Shown here: positions 35,901 through 47,950 of the stretch, piece by piece
Layout: each line of letters starts with the position of its first letter
Numbering within the stretch: the stretch's first letter is position 1
From: Citrus sinensis
Lineage: Eukaryota > Streptophyta > Magnoliopsida > Sapindales > Rutaceae
Assembly (NCBI RefSeq): GCF_022201045.2
Contig: NC_068556.1
Location: forward strand, 21,371,501 to 21,435,500
DNA length: 64,000 nucleotides
Direction: 5' to 3'
Translations under genes and position numbers: made by a program
Notes under the pieces: model-generated
What the model was told of the DNA's origin: nothing
Seen by the model: the letters and a program-made list of their open reading frames with translations, nothing else
The model's database searches: none

Positions 35901-36825
35901 ATTTAGTTTTTAAAATAATAAATTAATTAATGAAATGAAATTATGCGATTATGTTTTATTATTGGATGTTCATGCAGGTTGGGCTAACTGGGATGCTGGA
36001 AGTGAGGGGAACAAACTACACCCACAAAGATCAAATAGAGGAGGATGTTTACGGCACATTGATCGCAGAAAATACAATTGGTGTACGCCATGATCACTTC
36101 CTAACCTACCGTCTTGATCTTGACGTGGACGGTGATGCTAACTCCTTTGTCAAGTCTAAATTGCGGACAGTCAGAGTCAATGATCATGGATCACCGAGAA
36201 AGAGTTATTGGACGGTTGATAGAGAGACTGCCAGAACAGAATCTGCTGCAAGGATTAAGCTTGGATCAGAACCAGTTGATTTGCTATTTGTTAATCCTAA
36301 TAAGAAGACCAAGATGGGGAACCTCATTGGTTACCGTCTGGTTCCATACGGGGTGGTCGGTCCCCTCTTATCAGACGATGATTACCCACAAATCAGAGCG
36401 GCGTTCACTAACTACAATGCGTGGGTCACCGCATATAACATTTCTGAGAAATGGGCTGGTGGGCTTTATGCTGATCAAAGCCGTGGGGATGACACCTTAT
36501 CTGTATGGAGCAAAAGGTAAAAGCCCACTTAATGCAAATGTAAACACAATGCATCATTTGCCTCGTCAAAAAGACTAATGCATCATGCACCTTTAATTGA
36601 TCGTGGTCAGATTAATTTATTACAAGGTTGATATTTTTTCAATGTTAATGCAGGAACAGAAGCATAGAGAATAAGGACATAGTGCTATGGTACACATTGG
36701 GATTCCATCATGTGCCTTGTCAAGAAGATTTTCCTGTGATGCCTACATTCAATGGTGGGTTTGAGCTGCGGCCATCCAATTTCTTTGAGAGCAATCCAGT
36801 GCTCAAAGTTGTACCACCTAGCTAG
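32967..36825 (+). CDS. Primary (copper) amine oxidase 3, five exons, 660 aa
   Basis: Exons are 32967-33739, 35217-35601, 35705-35818, 35978-36516 and 36654-36825. Exons 2, 3 and 4 match CuAO1 in length (385, 114 and 539 bp), and all phases agree. Signal peptide [19 protein letters not shown], then [13 protein letters not shown]. Catalytic base Asp is about 319 ([10 protein letters not shown]), TPQ Tyr about 407 (TVGNYDY), copper ligands are HDH (about 462 and 464) and a His of GFHHVP (about 622-623). There is no SKL tail, so apoplastic location is likely. Intron 1 is 1.5 kb and holds two MITEs. Expected reaction: oxidative deamination of diamines or aliphatic monoamines, giving H2O2. It appears functional. 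Confidence 0.93.
34337..34609. mobile_element. Tourist-like MITE in CuAO3 intron 1 (a)
   Basis: 273 bp bounded by TAA duplications (34334-34336 and 34610-34612). The inverted ends are GGTGTGTTTGAGATTGA and, reverse-complemented, TGGTCATGTTTGAGATTGA. The matching CuAO2 intron lacks it. Confidence 0.8.
34751..35005. mobile_element. Tourist-like MITE in CuAO3 intron 1 (b)
   Basis: 255 bp flanked by TAA (34748-34750 and 35006-35008). The inverted ends are GGGTATGTTTGGGATTGA and, reverse-complemented, GGGTGCGTTTGGGATAGA. The orthologous point in CuAO2 intron 1 (ACTAGTTTAAGTTTCTGAG) is empty. Confidence 0.85.
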
Positions 36826-37539
36826 ACAGGGCCATTCCTACTAAGTTCGAACCTGCTGCGTGCACATTGGTTCATGTAATGATGAAGTAGCTGGCTTCAG
36901 AGTTGAGGTACTGTCATCTTAAGAATCAAGTGAGATCAGTCAACAGGATACCATGAGGTGGTTGAGCTGTGGCTGCCCAATGCTCAAAGTCAAAACAACC
37001 TCAACGTGTAAAGTGGCCTAATTGCTCTATATTAGTAATAGTTTAAAGTTGAATAAGGTGGCTTGTGCTTGAAGAACACTAAAGATAATTGATAATTGCC
37101 TTTTTTTTCATCTCCCTTACTCTTCCCTTTATCATGGGACCCGATAAATTTATATTTTTAAATACTGTTTCTATTGAAATGACTTGTTGTCGATAGGATT
37201 AACATAACGGGGTTGTTTTTAATTCAACTATTGCTTTAGGCATGGCAAATGATGTGGAAGCTCTGTAACCTTAGTTTAAAGAGGGGCCAAAATCAATCAG
37301 AGCTAATTCAATTAATGTTGCTCCCATTGCAAGGCAAGGACTTAAAAATATGAAAAGAAACAAATTCCTGCTTAGAATGAAAGGCTTACAGATTGTAAAA
37401 TGACCCATTTAAAGACATGACAGCCATTTATATTATAGAATGCTAAGTATAGCTACCATGTGAGAAGTCAGAGATGTGGTACCATTATTTATTATATGTC
37501 TCCTGTACTACGACTCCAACCCCTCTGAAAGTAGTGTCC
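36826..37539. other. Spacer between CuAO3 and CuAO4
   Basis: About 0.7 kb holding the CuAO3 3' UTR and the CuAO4 promoter; no other gene. Residues of a duplicated CuAO last exon ('gcccaatgctcaaagtcaaaacaacct' near 36975-37002) suggest an old partial 3' duplication. Confidence 0.5.
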
Positions 37540-40500
37540 ATGACCATGACTATTCCATTGCTAGTTCTTGCTTTTCTCCTACAATGTTGCTGTGCAAATA
37601 GCCTTTACCACCCTCTAGATCCTCTAAATCCCTCAGAAATCAACCAAGCAAAGCTCATAGTTCAAAAGTCTAAACTCGGTACCCTTCCTAACTTAACCTT
37701 TCATTCTGTTGATCTCGAAGAACCAGACAAAGTTCATGTCCTCGAGTGGTTATCCAAACAAAAACGAGGAAAACTTAATCTTCATCGTCAGGCAAAGGTG
37801 GTTCTTCGAGCTGGGGCCGAGACGCATGAACTCATTGTAGACTTGGCCATTGGCTCAATTACATCACATAACATCTACAAAGGTCACGGCTATCCTCCAT
37901 TCGCCTTTATTGAGTTCTTTCGAGCTAGCAAATTACCTTTGACATATCCCAAATTCCGGGAGTCAATACGCCATAGGGGCTTGAATTTGTCAGAAGTTTC
38001 TTGCTTACCATTCACAGTGGGTTGGTATGGCGAACATGTCACAAACAGAGCTCTTAAAGTCGTATGCTTCTATAGAGGGGGATCGCCTAATATATTTGCA
38101 AGGCCTATTGAAGGAATTAGTATGTTGGTTGATGTTGATAAAATGCAAATTATTAAATACACAGATAGGCTTAGACTCCCTTTGCCTAGAGCTGAGGGTA
38201 CAGATTATACATCAGCAAAGACTAATCCAGATTCTGTCATTTGCAATGTGACCAAAGGTGGCTTCACCATTGAAGGCCACAAGGTTAAATGGGCTAATTG
38301 GGATTTTCATGTAAGTTTTGATGCTCGTGCAGGCATCGTCATATCAACAGCTTCAATATTTGATGACAAAATCAATAAGTTTCGACGTGTACTATACAAA
38401 GGTCATGTGTCCGAAACATTTGTCCCATATATGGATCCCACAAATGAATGGTACTTCAAAACATTCATGGACCTAGGTGAATTCGGATTTGGCAGAGCAG
38501 CCGGTAGCCTACAGCCAGTGATCGACTGTCCGAGTAACGCTGAGTATTTAGATGGGTATGTGGCTGGAGCAGATGGGCAGCCACAACAATTCTCTAGAGT
38601 AATTTGCATTTTTGAGAGGTTTTCTGGGAATGTAGCATGGCGACATACTGAAATCAATGTTCCAGGAAAAGTGGTAAGGATGTTTAAATTTTAACTATAT
38701 ATCATATGGATTTGATTTTGGAGATTTCTTGATGATACTAATATAAATTGGCTGGTCATTTGCAGATAAGAAGTGGGGAGCCAGAAGTAAGTTTGGTGGT
38801 TAGGATGGTGACCACTGTTGGAAATTACGATTATGTTCTTGATTGGGAGTTTGACAAGAGTGGCACCATTAAAATCGGGGTAAGAAAAGATTTTGTATTG
38901 TTAAATTTGTGCTCCATTTTCTCTGTTTCACATAATAATCAATTGGAATCTCGATAAATTGCACAATTTTCATCTCTGCTGTTGGTTATTAATTTCATCA
39001 GAATTCTGCTAATAATCTTTAAATGCATCACCGTCAAAAAATTACTGTGAAATTGTGAAATTTCTTTGTAAATAGTCAAGATGAACTGGTCATTAGTCCC
39101 TAGCAAAATAGTCAAAATGAATAATTTGTAATTCGTCAAAATGACCATTTTCTTTGTAAATAGTCAAAATTGTGTGTTCATAGATGACCACACGAACATT
39201 CACACAATTTGAAGTGAAAGATAATTTTTGATAATCAGTCGCTCTCTGTTAGGGGTGTTCAAAATCTAATCCGCTCAATCTATTTAATTCGTAGAAATCT
39301 TATTTGTGGATTGATGGATTAGATTGGACTAAAAATTTAAAAATTCGCAGTCGGTGGATTGGATATGAATTTACTTCTGTAAATCTGTAAAATTTCACAA
39401 ATCTGCAAAAAAATAAAAATATTTATTTAATAAAAAAATTAGACTTATAAATATGACATTATACTTACTAATAAATAAATAAGTTAAAATATAATTACAT
39501 TAATACTCTATTATATTTTATCCGATAATAATATTAAAAAAATAATTAAGTAAAAAAAATACCTTCCTAAGCAATTAATTTTAATGTACTAATCTAAATA
39601 AATGAGATTTTTTTTTCTTTTTGGTATATTATATTTTGAAACTTTGAATGTATTTTCTAACTTTATTTAAACAATTAATTTATTTAAATCTTATTTAATT
39701 TTAAATTTGATCGGTAGTAAAATTATTTTTATGTTAATTTTTTTATTTAATTAGTTTGTAGATAGGACATAATTAAAAAATTTTAGTTTGCAAACCAATC
39801 CGCAAAATGGTGGATTGAGTTAAATCCGCTTTCGATCTGCAGATATATAAATTGGATTTGGATTGAATTTTACCAATTTGTGGATTGGATTTAATTAAAA
39901 ATTTATAATCCATAAATTCATTGATCGGATATTAATTGATGTCTAATCTGTAAAATCCGACCCGCGAACACCTCTACTCTCTACTATGAATATACACATT
40001 ATTTTAACAATTTGAAATTGACTAATGACAAATTCACGTGGACTATTAATAACTAATTCGCTTAGATTGTTTGATAATAAAAAAAGAATTTATATTATTT
40101 TATAAAATACTTATTTTGCTCTTGATTATGCTCTTCCCCCATATTCTAAGAGACTCTTAAAATACTGATCGTGGAGCAAGTGGGGAGCTGCCCCAAACGG
40201 ACCATCATTTATTTGTTAACATTTTGTTGATCTGTTCTATAAAATTTCTTAATCTTTCGTTATTATTTTTTTCCTCTTGCCAGGTGGCTCTAACAGGTAT
40301 TTTGGAGATGAAAGCCACGTCATACACGAATAACGACCAAATAACAGAAAACGTCTACGGTACCTTAGTGGCAGAAAACGCCGTTGCCGTTAATCACGAC
40401 CATTTCGTTACGTACTACCTAGATCTCGACGTTGACGGTAACGGCAATTCCTTCGTCAAATCCAAACTGAAAACCGCGAGGGTATCGAACGTTCGCGCCT

Positions 40501-41364
40501 CTCCAAGGAAAAGTTACTGGACGGTCGTTAAAGAAACTGCCAAAACAGAGGCGGAAGCTAGGATTCGTCTGGGCGTAGAGCCAGCCGAGCTGTTAGTTGT
40601 AAACGCCAATCAAAAGACAAAGCTGGGAAACCATGTGGGTTACCGGCTGATTACCGGGCAGCCGGTCACTTCCCTCTTGTCTGATGACGATTACCCACAG
40701 ATCAGGGCTTCTTATACTAAGTATCAAGTGTGGGTAACCGCCTATAACAAGTCAGAGAGGTGGGCCGGAGGATTTTACACCGACCAGAGCCGTGGGGATG
40801 ATGGCTTAGCTGTTTGGAGCAGCAGGTACTATATGAGCGATTCAATTTTATCAATAAATATTTGTTGTTATTATTATTATTATTATTATTGTTATTATTA
40901 TTATTATTATTATTAATTTTTTTTTTGGTTACTTTTTGTGATTTGCAGTTGGATTTTTGTTTTTAGTTTAAGGGAATCTGTTCATATTTAAATGTGCAAA
41001 CAACTAACGGCATCTTCTAGGGGATTTTCTTCTAAATATTTATAACTTTAGCCTCATGCCTTATATTTTTTATGATTCTATTTAGTCCATGGTATTTCAA
41101 TTTTCAAACATAGCTGTGGTAGGATTTAAAAGTTTTTGAGTTGTTTGTTATATTATCTAAAAGGAGATGATTTTATGTATGTGCAGGAACAGGGAGATTG
41201 AAAACAAAGATATAGTTCTATGGTACACTGTAGGGTTCCACCACATTCCATACCAAGAAGATTTCCCATTGATGCCAACTATTCACGGTGGCTTCGAGCT
41301 TCGGCCCTCAAATTTTTTCGAGAGTAACCCATTATTGCTACGGCAAGAGAATGCCGAAAAATGA
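37540..41364 (+). CDS. Primary (copper) amine oxidase 4, four exons (intron 1 lost), 655 aa
   Basis: Exons are 37540-38673, 38766-38879, 40284-40825 and 41187-41364. The first exon corresponds to fused exons 1 and 2 of CuAO1/CuAO3: the point where they have intron 1 reads straight through ([20 protein letters not shown]). The start at [16 protein letters not shown] gives a clean signal peptide; an in-frame ATG lies 66 bases upstream. Catalytic base Asp is about 311 ([10 protein letters not shown]), TPQ Tyr about 399 (TVGNYDY), copper ligands are HDH (about 454 and 456) and a His of GFHHIP. It is more diverged from CuAO1 and CuAO3 than they are from each other. Intron 2 is 1.4 kb because of a hAT-like MITE. 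It appears functional. Confidence 0.92.
39250..39976. mobile_element. hAT-like non-autonomous element in CuAO4 intron 2
   Basis: About 727 bp. Left end TAGGGGTGTTCAAAATCTAATCC; right end reverse-complemented is TAGAGGTGTTCGCGGGTCGG. It is flanked by near-identical 8-mers CTCTCTGT and CTCTCTAC. It contains many 'aaatccgc/gcggat'-type subterminal motifs and no coding sequence. Confidence 0.75.
40863..40914. repeat. (TTA/TTG)n microsatellite in CuAO4 intron 3
   Basis: About 17 trinucleotides of TTA with occasional TTG. Confidence 0.9.
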
Positions 41365-42131
41365 CAGCGAAGACAAAGCACAAGGAATGTGCTACGGCAG
41401 TGGAATTATGTCACCAGGACATGGTCTCGCAGAGATTAACTTCATCAGAAAAATGGGATATTGTCATAATTCGAAGAAAAATGACTCGAACGGTCGAACT
41501 GCTTGGTTACTTTACAATGCAGGTAGCTTTCAAGAATTTTCTTTGAAGAGAATTCTTTTTCTTACGTCTCTCTTAATTTGTAGTAATATGTAATTTTCGG
41601 CTATTTTGTTGATTGATAGTTTTGAGATTTTGTTATAGAAAGGAACTCTTGTAATCACGTTTTGTAATAACGTCTTATTAATATTGTTAAGTTGAATCTT
41701 GTTTCTCTTGGTTATTATTGATTTTTATTTTTTAATTCTTTTAATGAATAATAGGAGTTTTCCACTGTAAATCACACTAGAGCCTCGAGTTGAAATTTCT
41801 AACCTGCAAAAATTTTAACATAAGTTTGGGTAATTTGCCTCTTCTGTAGGCATCAACTATTTAGTCAAGTGTTGATATTTTTCTCCATGTTCAATTACCA
41901 AGAGGAGAAAAACAGTTTGTTCTTTCGTATCAAACTCATTAAGTTGTCCAAGTTAGGATTACAATCACTTTCTCAGTTCCGTCCTGCAATTGAAGTTGAT
42001 TTTTTCTTTCTTTAGTTTTGTCCCTTATTCATATGGTTTCGTGTAACCTTACTCTTTTTGTGGATATTTGGTTGCATTCTGATTTAACTCTTTTGTCTTG
42101 ACAGCAATAGTCAAGCTTGAGAAGTCCTAAC
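41365..42131. other. 3' flank of CuAO4
   Basis: No further gene. Contains the CuAO4 3' UTR and ends with the hAT target duplication GTCCTAAC (42124-42131). Confidence 0.5.
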
Positions 42132-42434
42132 TAGGGATGGCAATTTTCGAGTCCGGGTCCGGGTTTGGTTGTTCCGGATCCGGACCCGGACACAAAATTC
42201 TCATAACCGGACCCGCATTAAACCCGGATTTTTTAAATCCGGGTCCGGTCTGGGTTCAACCCGGAAAATCCGGATTTCCGGATTCCGGGTTTTGAACCCG
42301 GATTGCTTAATTTTTTTTTTTTAGAGACATATATGGCTTACTTTAACAAGACACAGGGGATGGTTAATGTTTTCCCCAACAACACATTACAGAATTCTTC
42401 CTAAAATTTGTTCAATAAAATTTGATGGATAAAA

Positions 42435-42655
42435 GGCAAAAAAAAAAGAACATATAACACATCACCATTCACCAGACCATTAGAACCAAATTGTTTAACT
42501 TTGGTTCATCAAAATTTGCCGGACACAAGGCAAAAAAACAGAACATATAAACACATCCAGAACCACTAGACCACTAGAACCAAATTGTTTAGCTTTGGTT
42601 CATCAAAATTTGCTGGACACAAGGCCAAAAAACAGAACATATAACACATCCAGGT
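42435..42655. repeat. About 95-bp direct repeats in hAT left arm
   Basis: Two full and one partial copies of a unit containing 'accaaattgttta.ctttggttcatcaaaatttg' and 'acacaaggc.aaaaaacagaacatata'. Confidence 0.8.
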
Positions 42656-42800
42656 TCTAAAACAAATACACAATATAAAATCTAAAATTCAAAGTTTTAA
42701 ATAATAAACATCCACAAATACAAATCCATAACATAATTCTACAATTTAAAGCTCAAATTTCCAACCATTGTCCACTAGTGCTAAAGACTAAACTGGATAT

Positions 42801-42916
42801 GCTGAAATTTCCAGTCACTGCCCACCAGTGCTGAAATTTCCAGCCACTGCCCACCAGTGCTGAAATTTCCAGCCACTGCCCACCAGTGCTGAAATTTCCA
42901 GCCACTGCCCACCAGT
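42801..42916. repeat. 29-bp tandem repeat, four copies
   Basis: Four exact-length units of the type gctgaaatttccagccactg followed by cccaccagt; the first differs by one base. They lie immediately beyond the transposase stop codon. Confidence 0.95.
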
Positions 42917-42917
42917 A

Positions 42918-45290
42918 CTAAAGACTAAACTCTGAATCGTGCACTTCATTGGACTGTTGTTCACTTATCAAACTTTCATCGATCAAATGCTCTGCAGAAA
43001 GTATTGCTTCCTCTGGAATTCCATCTACAAAAAATGTGTAAATCATAAACATAATGAACAAGAAAACCAATTAGTGATAAATTTATAATAAGAACAATAC
43101 AACAAATAATTTGATTCTAATAAATAAAATTTTCATACCTTTTAAGTTTTGTTCAAGCCAAAACCAATTTTAAGTGCACACCAATGCCTCTACTGTGGAT
43201 GGGTGAAGTCTACTACGATGAGGGCTCAAATGTCTACCTCTAGTGCTAAAAGCGGACTCCGAAGCAACTGTTGATACAGGAATGACCAAAAAGTCCCTTG
43301 CAATCTTTGCAAGTATATGATATTTGCCTTGATTATTCTTCCACCACGATAAAATGTCAAATTGACTAGTTGAAGGCAAAGTACACTTCTCAAGATAAAA
43401 CTCTAATTCTGATTTGGAATGAGTATTTTGTGTGTTTTCATTTCTAAATAATGCCCACTCATCAGTCATTTCATCCAAATCTAAATCTAACATATTAAAG
43501 TCCCCTCCTGCAACAGCTTGAGAATTGGCACCATTAACCCCCCCACTTGAATTTGATAGATGATTTACTTCATACTCATGTACTAAATCAACAAATAACT
43601 TACGCACTCTTTCAATTTCAGATTCAGCTCTTTCCCCATATATTTTAGGAAATAAAAAGTTAATCAGTAACATTTTACGCCTAGGATCTAACATAGTCCC
43701 CACTGCAAGAACTCCATGAATAACATCCCAATACTTTTCATACTTTGCAATCATCCTAGTAGCCATATTTTTTATCCCCTCAATTGGTGATTGCAACCAA
43801 GCATTCATTGACAATCTAATTTCACAAATCTTGGCAAAAAATAAATTAGATGTCGGATATCGTGTCCCCGAAAAAAGTTCTGTCAACTTATAAAAGCTTT
43901 TTAAATACTCACACATAAGCTTTGACAAATTCCACTCTGACTCACTAGGTAAAGATGTATAATTTCTCTCACGTTCCTTTAAACAATCAAATACATTTTT
44001 ATACAGCAATGCAGTACTAAGCATCAAGTAAGTAGAGTTCCATCTAGTTTTACAATCAAGTACTAAGTTTTTGGTTTCCTTAATACCTAATTGTTTTTTT
44101 GCATTCTCAAATTTTTCAACTCTAGCTGGTGTTGCTGTCCAATAATGAACACTATCTCTAATTTTCTCAACTCCCTTTTGTATCACTGACAAACCATCTC
44201 TAACTATCAAGTTCAATATATGAGCACAACAACGCATGTGAAAGAATTTGCCACCCATAATCATTGAACTAGTAGAAAATTTCCCCAACAAGGCAATCAT
44301 AGAATCATTTGCAGCACAATTATCAGCAGTTACAGAAGACAATTTTCTATCTATATTCCAATCCATCAAACAATCATATAACTCATTACACATTACCTCA
44401 GCACTATGTGGAGCTGGCACATATATAAACCTAACAATGTGAAAAAATAATTAAAATATTAGACAGGACATTAATTTATGCTTAAACCAGAAAAAAAAGT
44501 TTCAAGAATATTACCTCATAATACGACTTCGCAACACCCATGAACTATCAATGTAATGTGCCGTAATAACCATGTATCCTTTTTTTTGGTTACTAACAGT
44601 CCACATATCAGTAGTAATTGCAATTCTACTCTCACAAGCTTCCAAAATACCCATTGTCTTTTTCTTTTCAACATCATAAAGTCTCAAAATTTCAGCTTTG
44701 ATGGTGTTTCTACTAATAGTCTCAATAGAAGGTTGGAGTAGCTTTAACAAGTCATAAAACCCAACATACTCAACAAATGCCAAGGGGAGCTCATGTAGTA
44801 CAATCATTCTAGCTACAAAAAGCTTTACTGTAGCCATATCCCATTTTGACTCAGAGCTACAATTACTAAGTGAAGTGCTTCCATCAACTTTAGAAGAAAA
44901 AGATAGGTGCATTTGCTGTACATTCTTAAATGACCTTCTAGGACAACGTTTAGCATGGTTTATTAAGTGATTAATACCCCTGGAATAATGCCCTTGCATA
45001 ACTAACCCATAGTAATTGCAAATTGCCTGAACTTCCTCACCCAACTTAACTTTTTTGAAATGATTTCAAGCATCAGAGACTACTCTACCACCACCATATT
45101 GTTTTTGTGAAGTGACAGGATTAGTATTACCCCTACGGCCACGACTACTCCCCTGAACTGCTGCTGTTGAATTTGGTTCTAATTCAACAGCTGTATCGTT
45201 ATTTTTTTCTGATTCTGTCCTAACTCTCACACAAACACTTTCATCACTTTTTTCAGAGGCATCCAAGTCGATTCTTTGTTCATTTTCCAT
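42918..45290 (-). pseudogene. hAT transposase (BED-type, RICESLEEPER-like), broken
   Basis: Three exons on the minus strand: 45290-44515, 44430-43138 and 43024-42918, with consensus splice sites and matching phases. The N-terminal BED finger region (NHFKKVKLG, then CNYYG) is damaged. A TGA at 45068-45066 replaces the Trp expected before NHF, and the second zinc Cys is Tyr. The catalytic RNase-H-like core is present (ITTDMWTVSNQKKGYMVIT, then TADNCAAND). The hAT dimerisation region (LSWWKNNQGKYHILAKIARDFL...VASESAFSTRGR) is intact. A second stop (TAA, 43172-43170) cuts the frame soon after EALVC; without it the frame would run on through exon 3 to TAG at 42918. It would bind TIR and subterminal repeats if functional. 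This copy is inactive. Confidence 0.88.
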
Positions 45291-45301
45291 ATCAATTTTT
45301 C

Positions 45302-46586
45302 ACTCTACAAAAATTATGTCAAGATATAATTAATTCCAGCAACTTCTTCCAATTTATATGTTATGTTTAACCGTAAAAGTTATAAATAATATTTTAGAGA
45401 TACCATTTCTATTCTATTAACAGCAGCAATAAAAATAATTCAAAAAATAAACTATAAATAATAAAATTGAAGCATAACAAAGTATAGATACGAAAAATCA
45501 CAGAGTTTAGCTATTAAAGTCACAAAGTATAGATATTAAAGTTACAAAGAGAGCAAAACAGAACACAGAACACAGTCAATAGGACACATCTAGCATGGTT
45601 TATTATTATTTTTTATTTTTTTCACCCCACTCCCATAATTACACATATAATATCTGTAAAATATTAAATATTTTCTCCTGAAGCAAAGTTTATTGAGGGT
45701 TTAATTGTCTTTTCGCATTTGGGTATGTAATCCTAGGGTTATGTGATATGTCATCACCCTCCAAAAATAACAAAAACAATACACCATATTTTTTTTTAAT
45801 AACAGTGTTTAGCCATAAGCTTCAAATTCATGGTTAATGTCCTTTCATTTTCCATGCTCAATCCTCCTTCTCACTGGTGGTAAGTTATTATTTTTATTAT
45901 TATTATATATGCTTACTTTAGGGTTATTTTGTTTGTTGGTTCTTCTTTATCTGGGTTTCTATATCATAATAATACCAATACTTTTTTTTAAAGGGAATAA
46001 TACCATTACTTATAATAATAATATCACCAACAAAACAAACTTTATAAGTAAAAATATATAATGAATAGTATTTGTATATTATTTTATTATATCTACTGCG
46101 GATAATTGTTATTTCATTATTCATAATCTTTTAAATATAATTTTCTATCTTGGCCTCCATGAAAGAGGAAGGACAAACAACAAGTGCTTCTTTTTCATTA
46201 TTTGATTTGAAAACTCAATGTTAATGGTCTTTTAAGCAAAGGTATGTTATCAAGTTTTTATACAACCTTAGAGATAGCTAGTATATTTAATCTGTCTCTA
46301 CAGAATTCTGATACAGATTAGTATGATTTAGTGTGTTAACCGATATTAGACTTCTTTTGTAGACTCAAAAAAGTGCCTGCGACAAATTTGATCCTACATT
46401 TCGAACAAGACCTGCTTGTAGCTTGGACAATATTATATTACTATGTCTGTATTTACAATGGTGCCTACCAGGAAGGAGTCTTAATTATTCTTAAATTTGA
46501 CGTTATATCTCCTAAACAATTCTTAGACCGGGAGTGAAGATATTTGCACATATTTGCATATATCCTAAACAATTCTTACTGCATTG
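45302..46586. other. hAT 5' flank of transposase, left of the gypsy insertion
   Basis: Noncoding. A likely acceptor (TTTTTGTAG) sits about 15 bases before the transposase ATG on the minus strand, so a leader intron interrupted by the gypsy insertion is plausible. Ends with CATTG (46582-46586). Confidence 0.5.
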
Positions 46587-46845
46587 TGTTGAGTGTTAGA
46601 AAATGCATATTTATAAAGGAGAAAACCGTCATTTTACATTTCAAGTCTTACTAACAACCCTTACTTTTATGTATTTAACCTTCTTGTGATTTAATTGCAT
46701 GTGTTTTATTTTAATTGAGTATTTTATGTATTTTAGGGGCATTATAGTCATTTCACAATAAAGGAGAAATCAGACGGCAAAACGGACATCACTTTTGAAC
46801 TCAGGACGGTCAAAAACCTTAGGAGGAGCATAAAAGGAAAAATGA

Positions 46846-47158
46846 CACTATTCACATGTACGGTACTATTCACGTGTACGGTACTGTATACGTTACTGTT
46901 CACGACACTGTTCACATTGACCGATGATGTGGCATTGACTGATGAGGTGTCACGATCCTGTTGGACTAAAATTCTTATGTACTGTTGATGGTGACGTGGC
47001 AGCATATCAGTGGACGAAAAATCTCGTGTACGGTGCATGCATCACACAGGATTATTTTCAACCAAACCGCGTTACTGTTCATCCGGGTCAAACCGCGTTA
47101 CTGTTCAAAGTCGGGTCAAACCGTGTTACTGTTCATCCGCGTGGTCAAACCGTGGACT
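46846..47158. repeat. Tandem TACTGTTCA motifs in the gypsy U3
   Basis: The first cluster has 'acggtactattcac', 'gttactgttcac' and 'gacactgttcac'. The second has three 'gttactgttca' copies alternating with '(g)ggtcaaaccg(c/t)g'. The short ORFs seen here are translations of this repeat. The same block recurs in the 3' LTR at 58049-58361. Confidence 0.85.
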
Positions 47159-47230
47159 GTTGACTGATGACGTGGCGCAATCCTGAGCGTCCAAACTGTT
47201 TTTAATCCGATGGCCATGATTTACTCTATG

Positions 47231-47245
47231 TATCTATAAAAAGGG
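47231..47245 (+). promoter_or_regulatory. TATA box in gypsy LTR
   Basis: CTATAAAAAGG upstream of a C-rich leader; an identical copy is in the 3' LTR near 58437. Confidence 0.7.
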
Positions 47246-47924
47246 GGCCTCTCCCCCCTAATTTGATATCTCTGAATCCATTTTTGGGATCCATTTTCTG
47301 TAATTCCCTCTCCATCTTGTATTTTCTTCGTATTTTAATAAATTCTCATTTTGCCCCTAATTCAACTATGAGTGGCTAATTTTCTTTCAAGCTTGGGTTG
47401 AAGGTGAAGTCTCAACATGTGTCATGGGCTTAATTTGGTAAATTTATTTTCTCTTCCCCTCTAATTTTTGTGGATGTTTTGACTTCTCGTCGACAAATAA
47501 TAATAGTCTTGTCTAGATACCGCCTTGGTTACACCGGCTCTCTAGTATAAGGTTATTATTATTTGGCACGATAAGCCCTTAGCACCATATTGATTAGAGC
47601 GTGGTTCATGAGGTGTGGATTCCCCCCTCATGATTTAATTGGCATTAATACGGATTATTTAGCCCATGATGCATGTTGATACGGATCCGAATACCCAAGT
47701 ACGTCATTTCAATAGAATTATCTTCAATTTATTCTCGCCATTTTAATTTAAGTTTTAGCATATTCCAAACCATTTCCACCATAAATCCAACCACCCATTT
47801 ACAAAATTAATTCTACACATAATTAAAATTCACCTCCTCGTGGGATCGACACTCGTCACCATTGATCTATACTATAATAGATTCGTGCGCTTGCGAGTAC
47901 ATTAAAATTTGCACAACAAGTTTT

Positions 47925-47942
47925 TGGCGCCGTTGCCGGGGA
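47925..47942 (+). other. Gypsy primer binding site (tRNA-Asp type)
   Basis: TGGCGCCGTTGCCGGGGA starts six bases after the LTR and is complementary to the 3' end of plant tRNA-Asp. Confidence 0.92.
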
Positions 47943-47950
47943 GGTAAGTA
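47941..47950 (+). promoter_or_regulatory. Consensus 5' splice donor in the gypsy leader
   Basis: GAG|GTAAGTA directly overlaps the end of the primer site, the position of the major splice donor in retroviruses. It could supply a common leader for spliced mRNAs of the downstream ORFs. Inference from consensus only. Confidence 0.5.

Larger units (their letters stand above)
46587..47918 (+). repeat. Gypsy 5' LTR
   Basis: 1332 bp, TG...CA. Contains clustered TACTGTTCA(C/T)-type repeats (about 46846-46920 and 47073-47158), a TATA box CTATAAAAAGG at about 47234 and an AATAAA at about 47337. Confidence 0.95.

Noticed and set aside
41288..41593. 101-codon frame over the CuAO4 last exon and 3' UTR
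   Set aside because: Out of frame with the conserved [10 protein letters not shown] exon; a shadow.
45837..46124. Short frames left of the gypsy insertion
   Set aside because: AT-rich chance frames in hAT noncoding DNA.
46748..47038. 96-codon minus-strand frame in the gypsy LTR, also at 57951-58241
   Set aside because: The Val/Asn/Ser-rich translation comes from the TACTGTTCA repeats; it duplicates only because the LTR does.
46942..47167. Two overlapping plus-strand frames in the LTR
   Set aside because: Repeat-derived, no family features, identical in both LTRs by descent.
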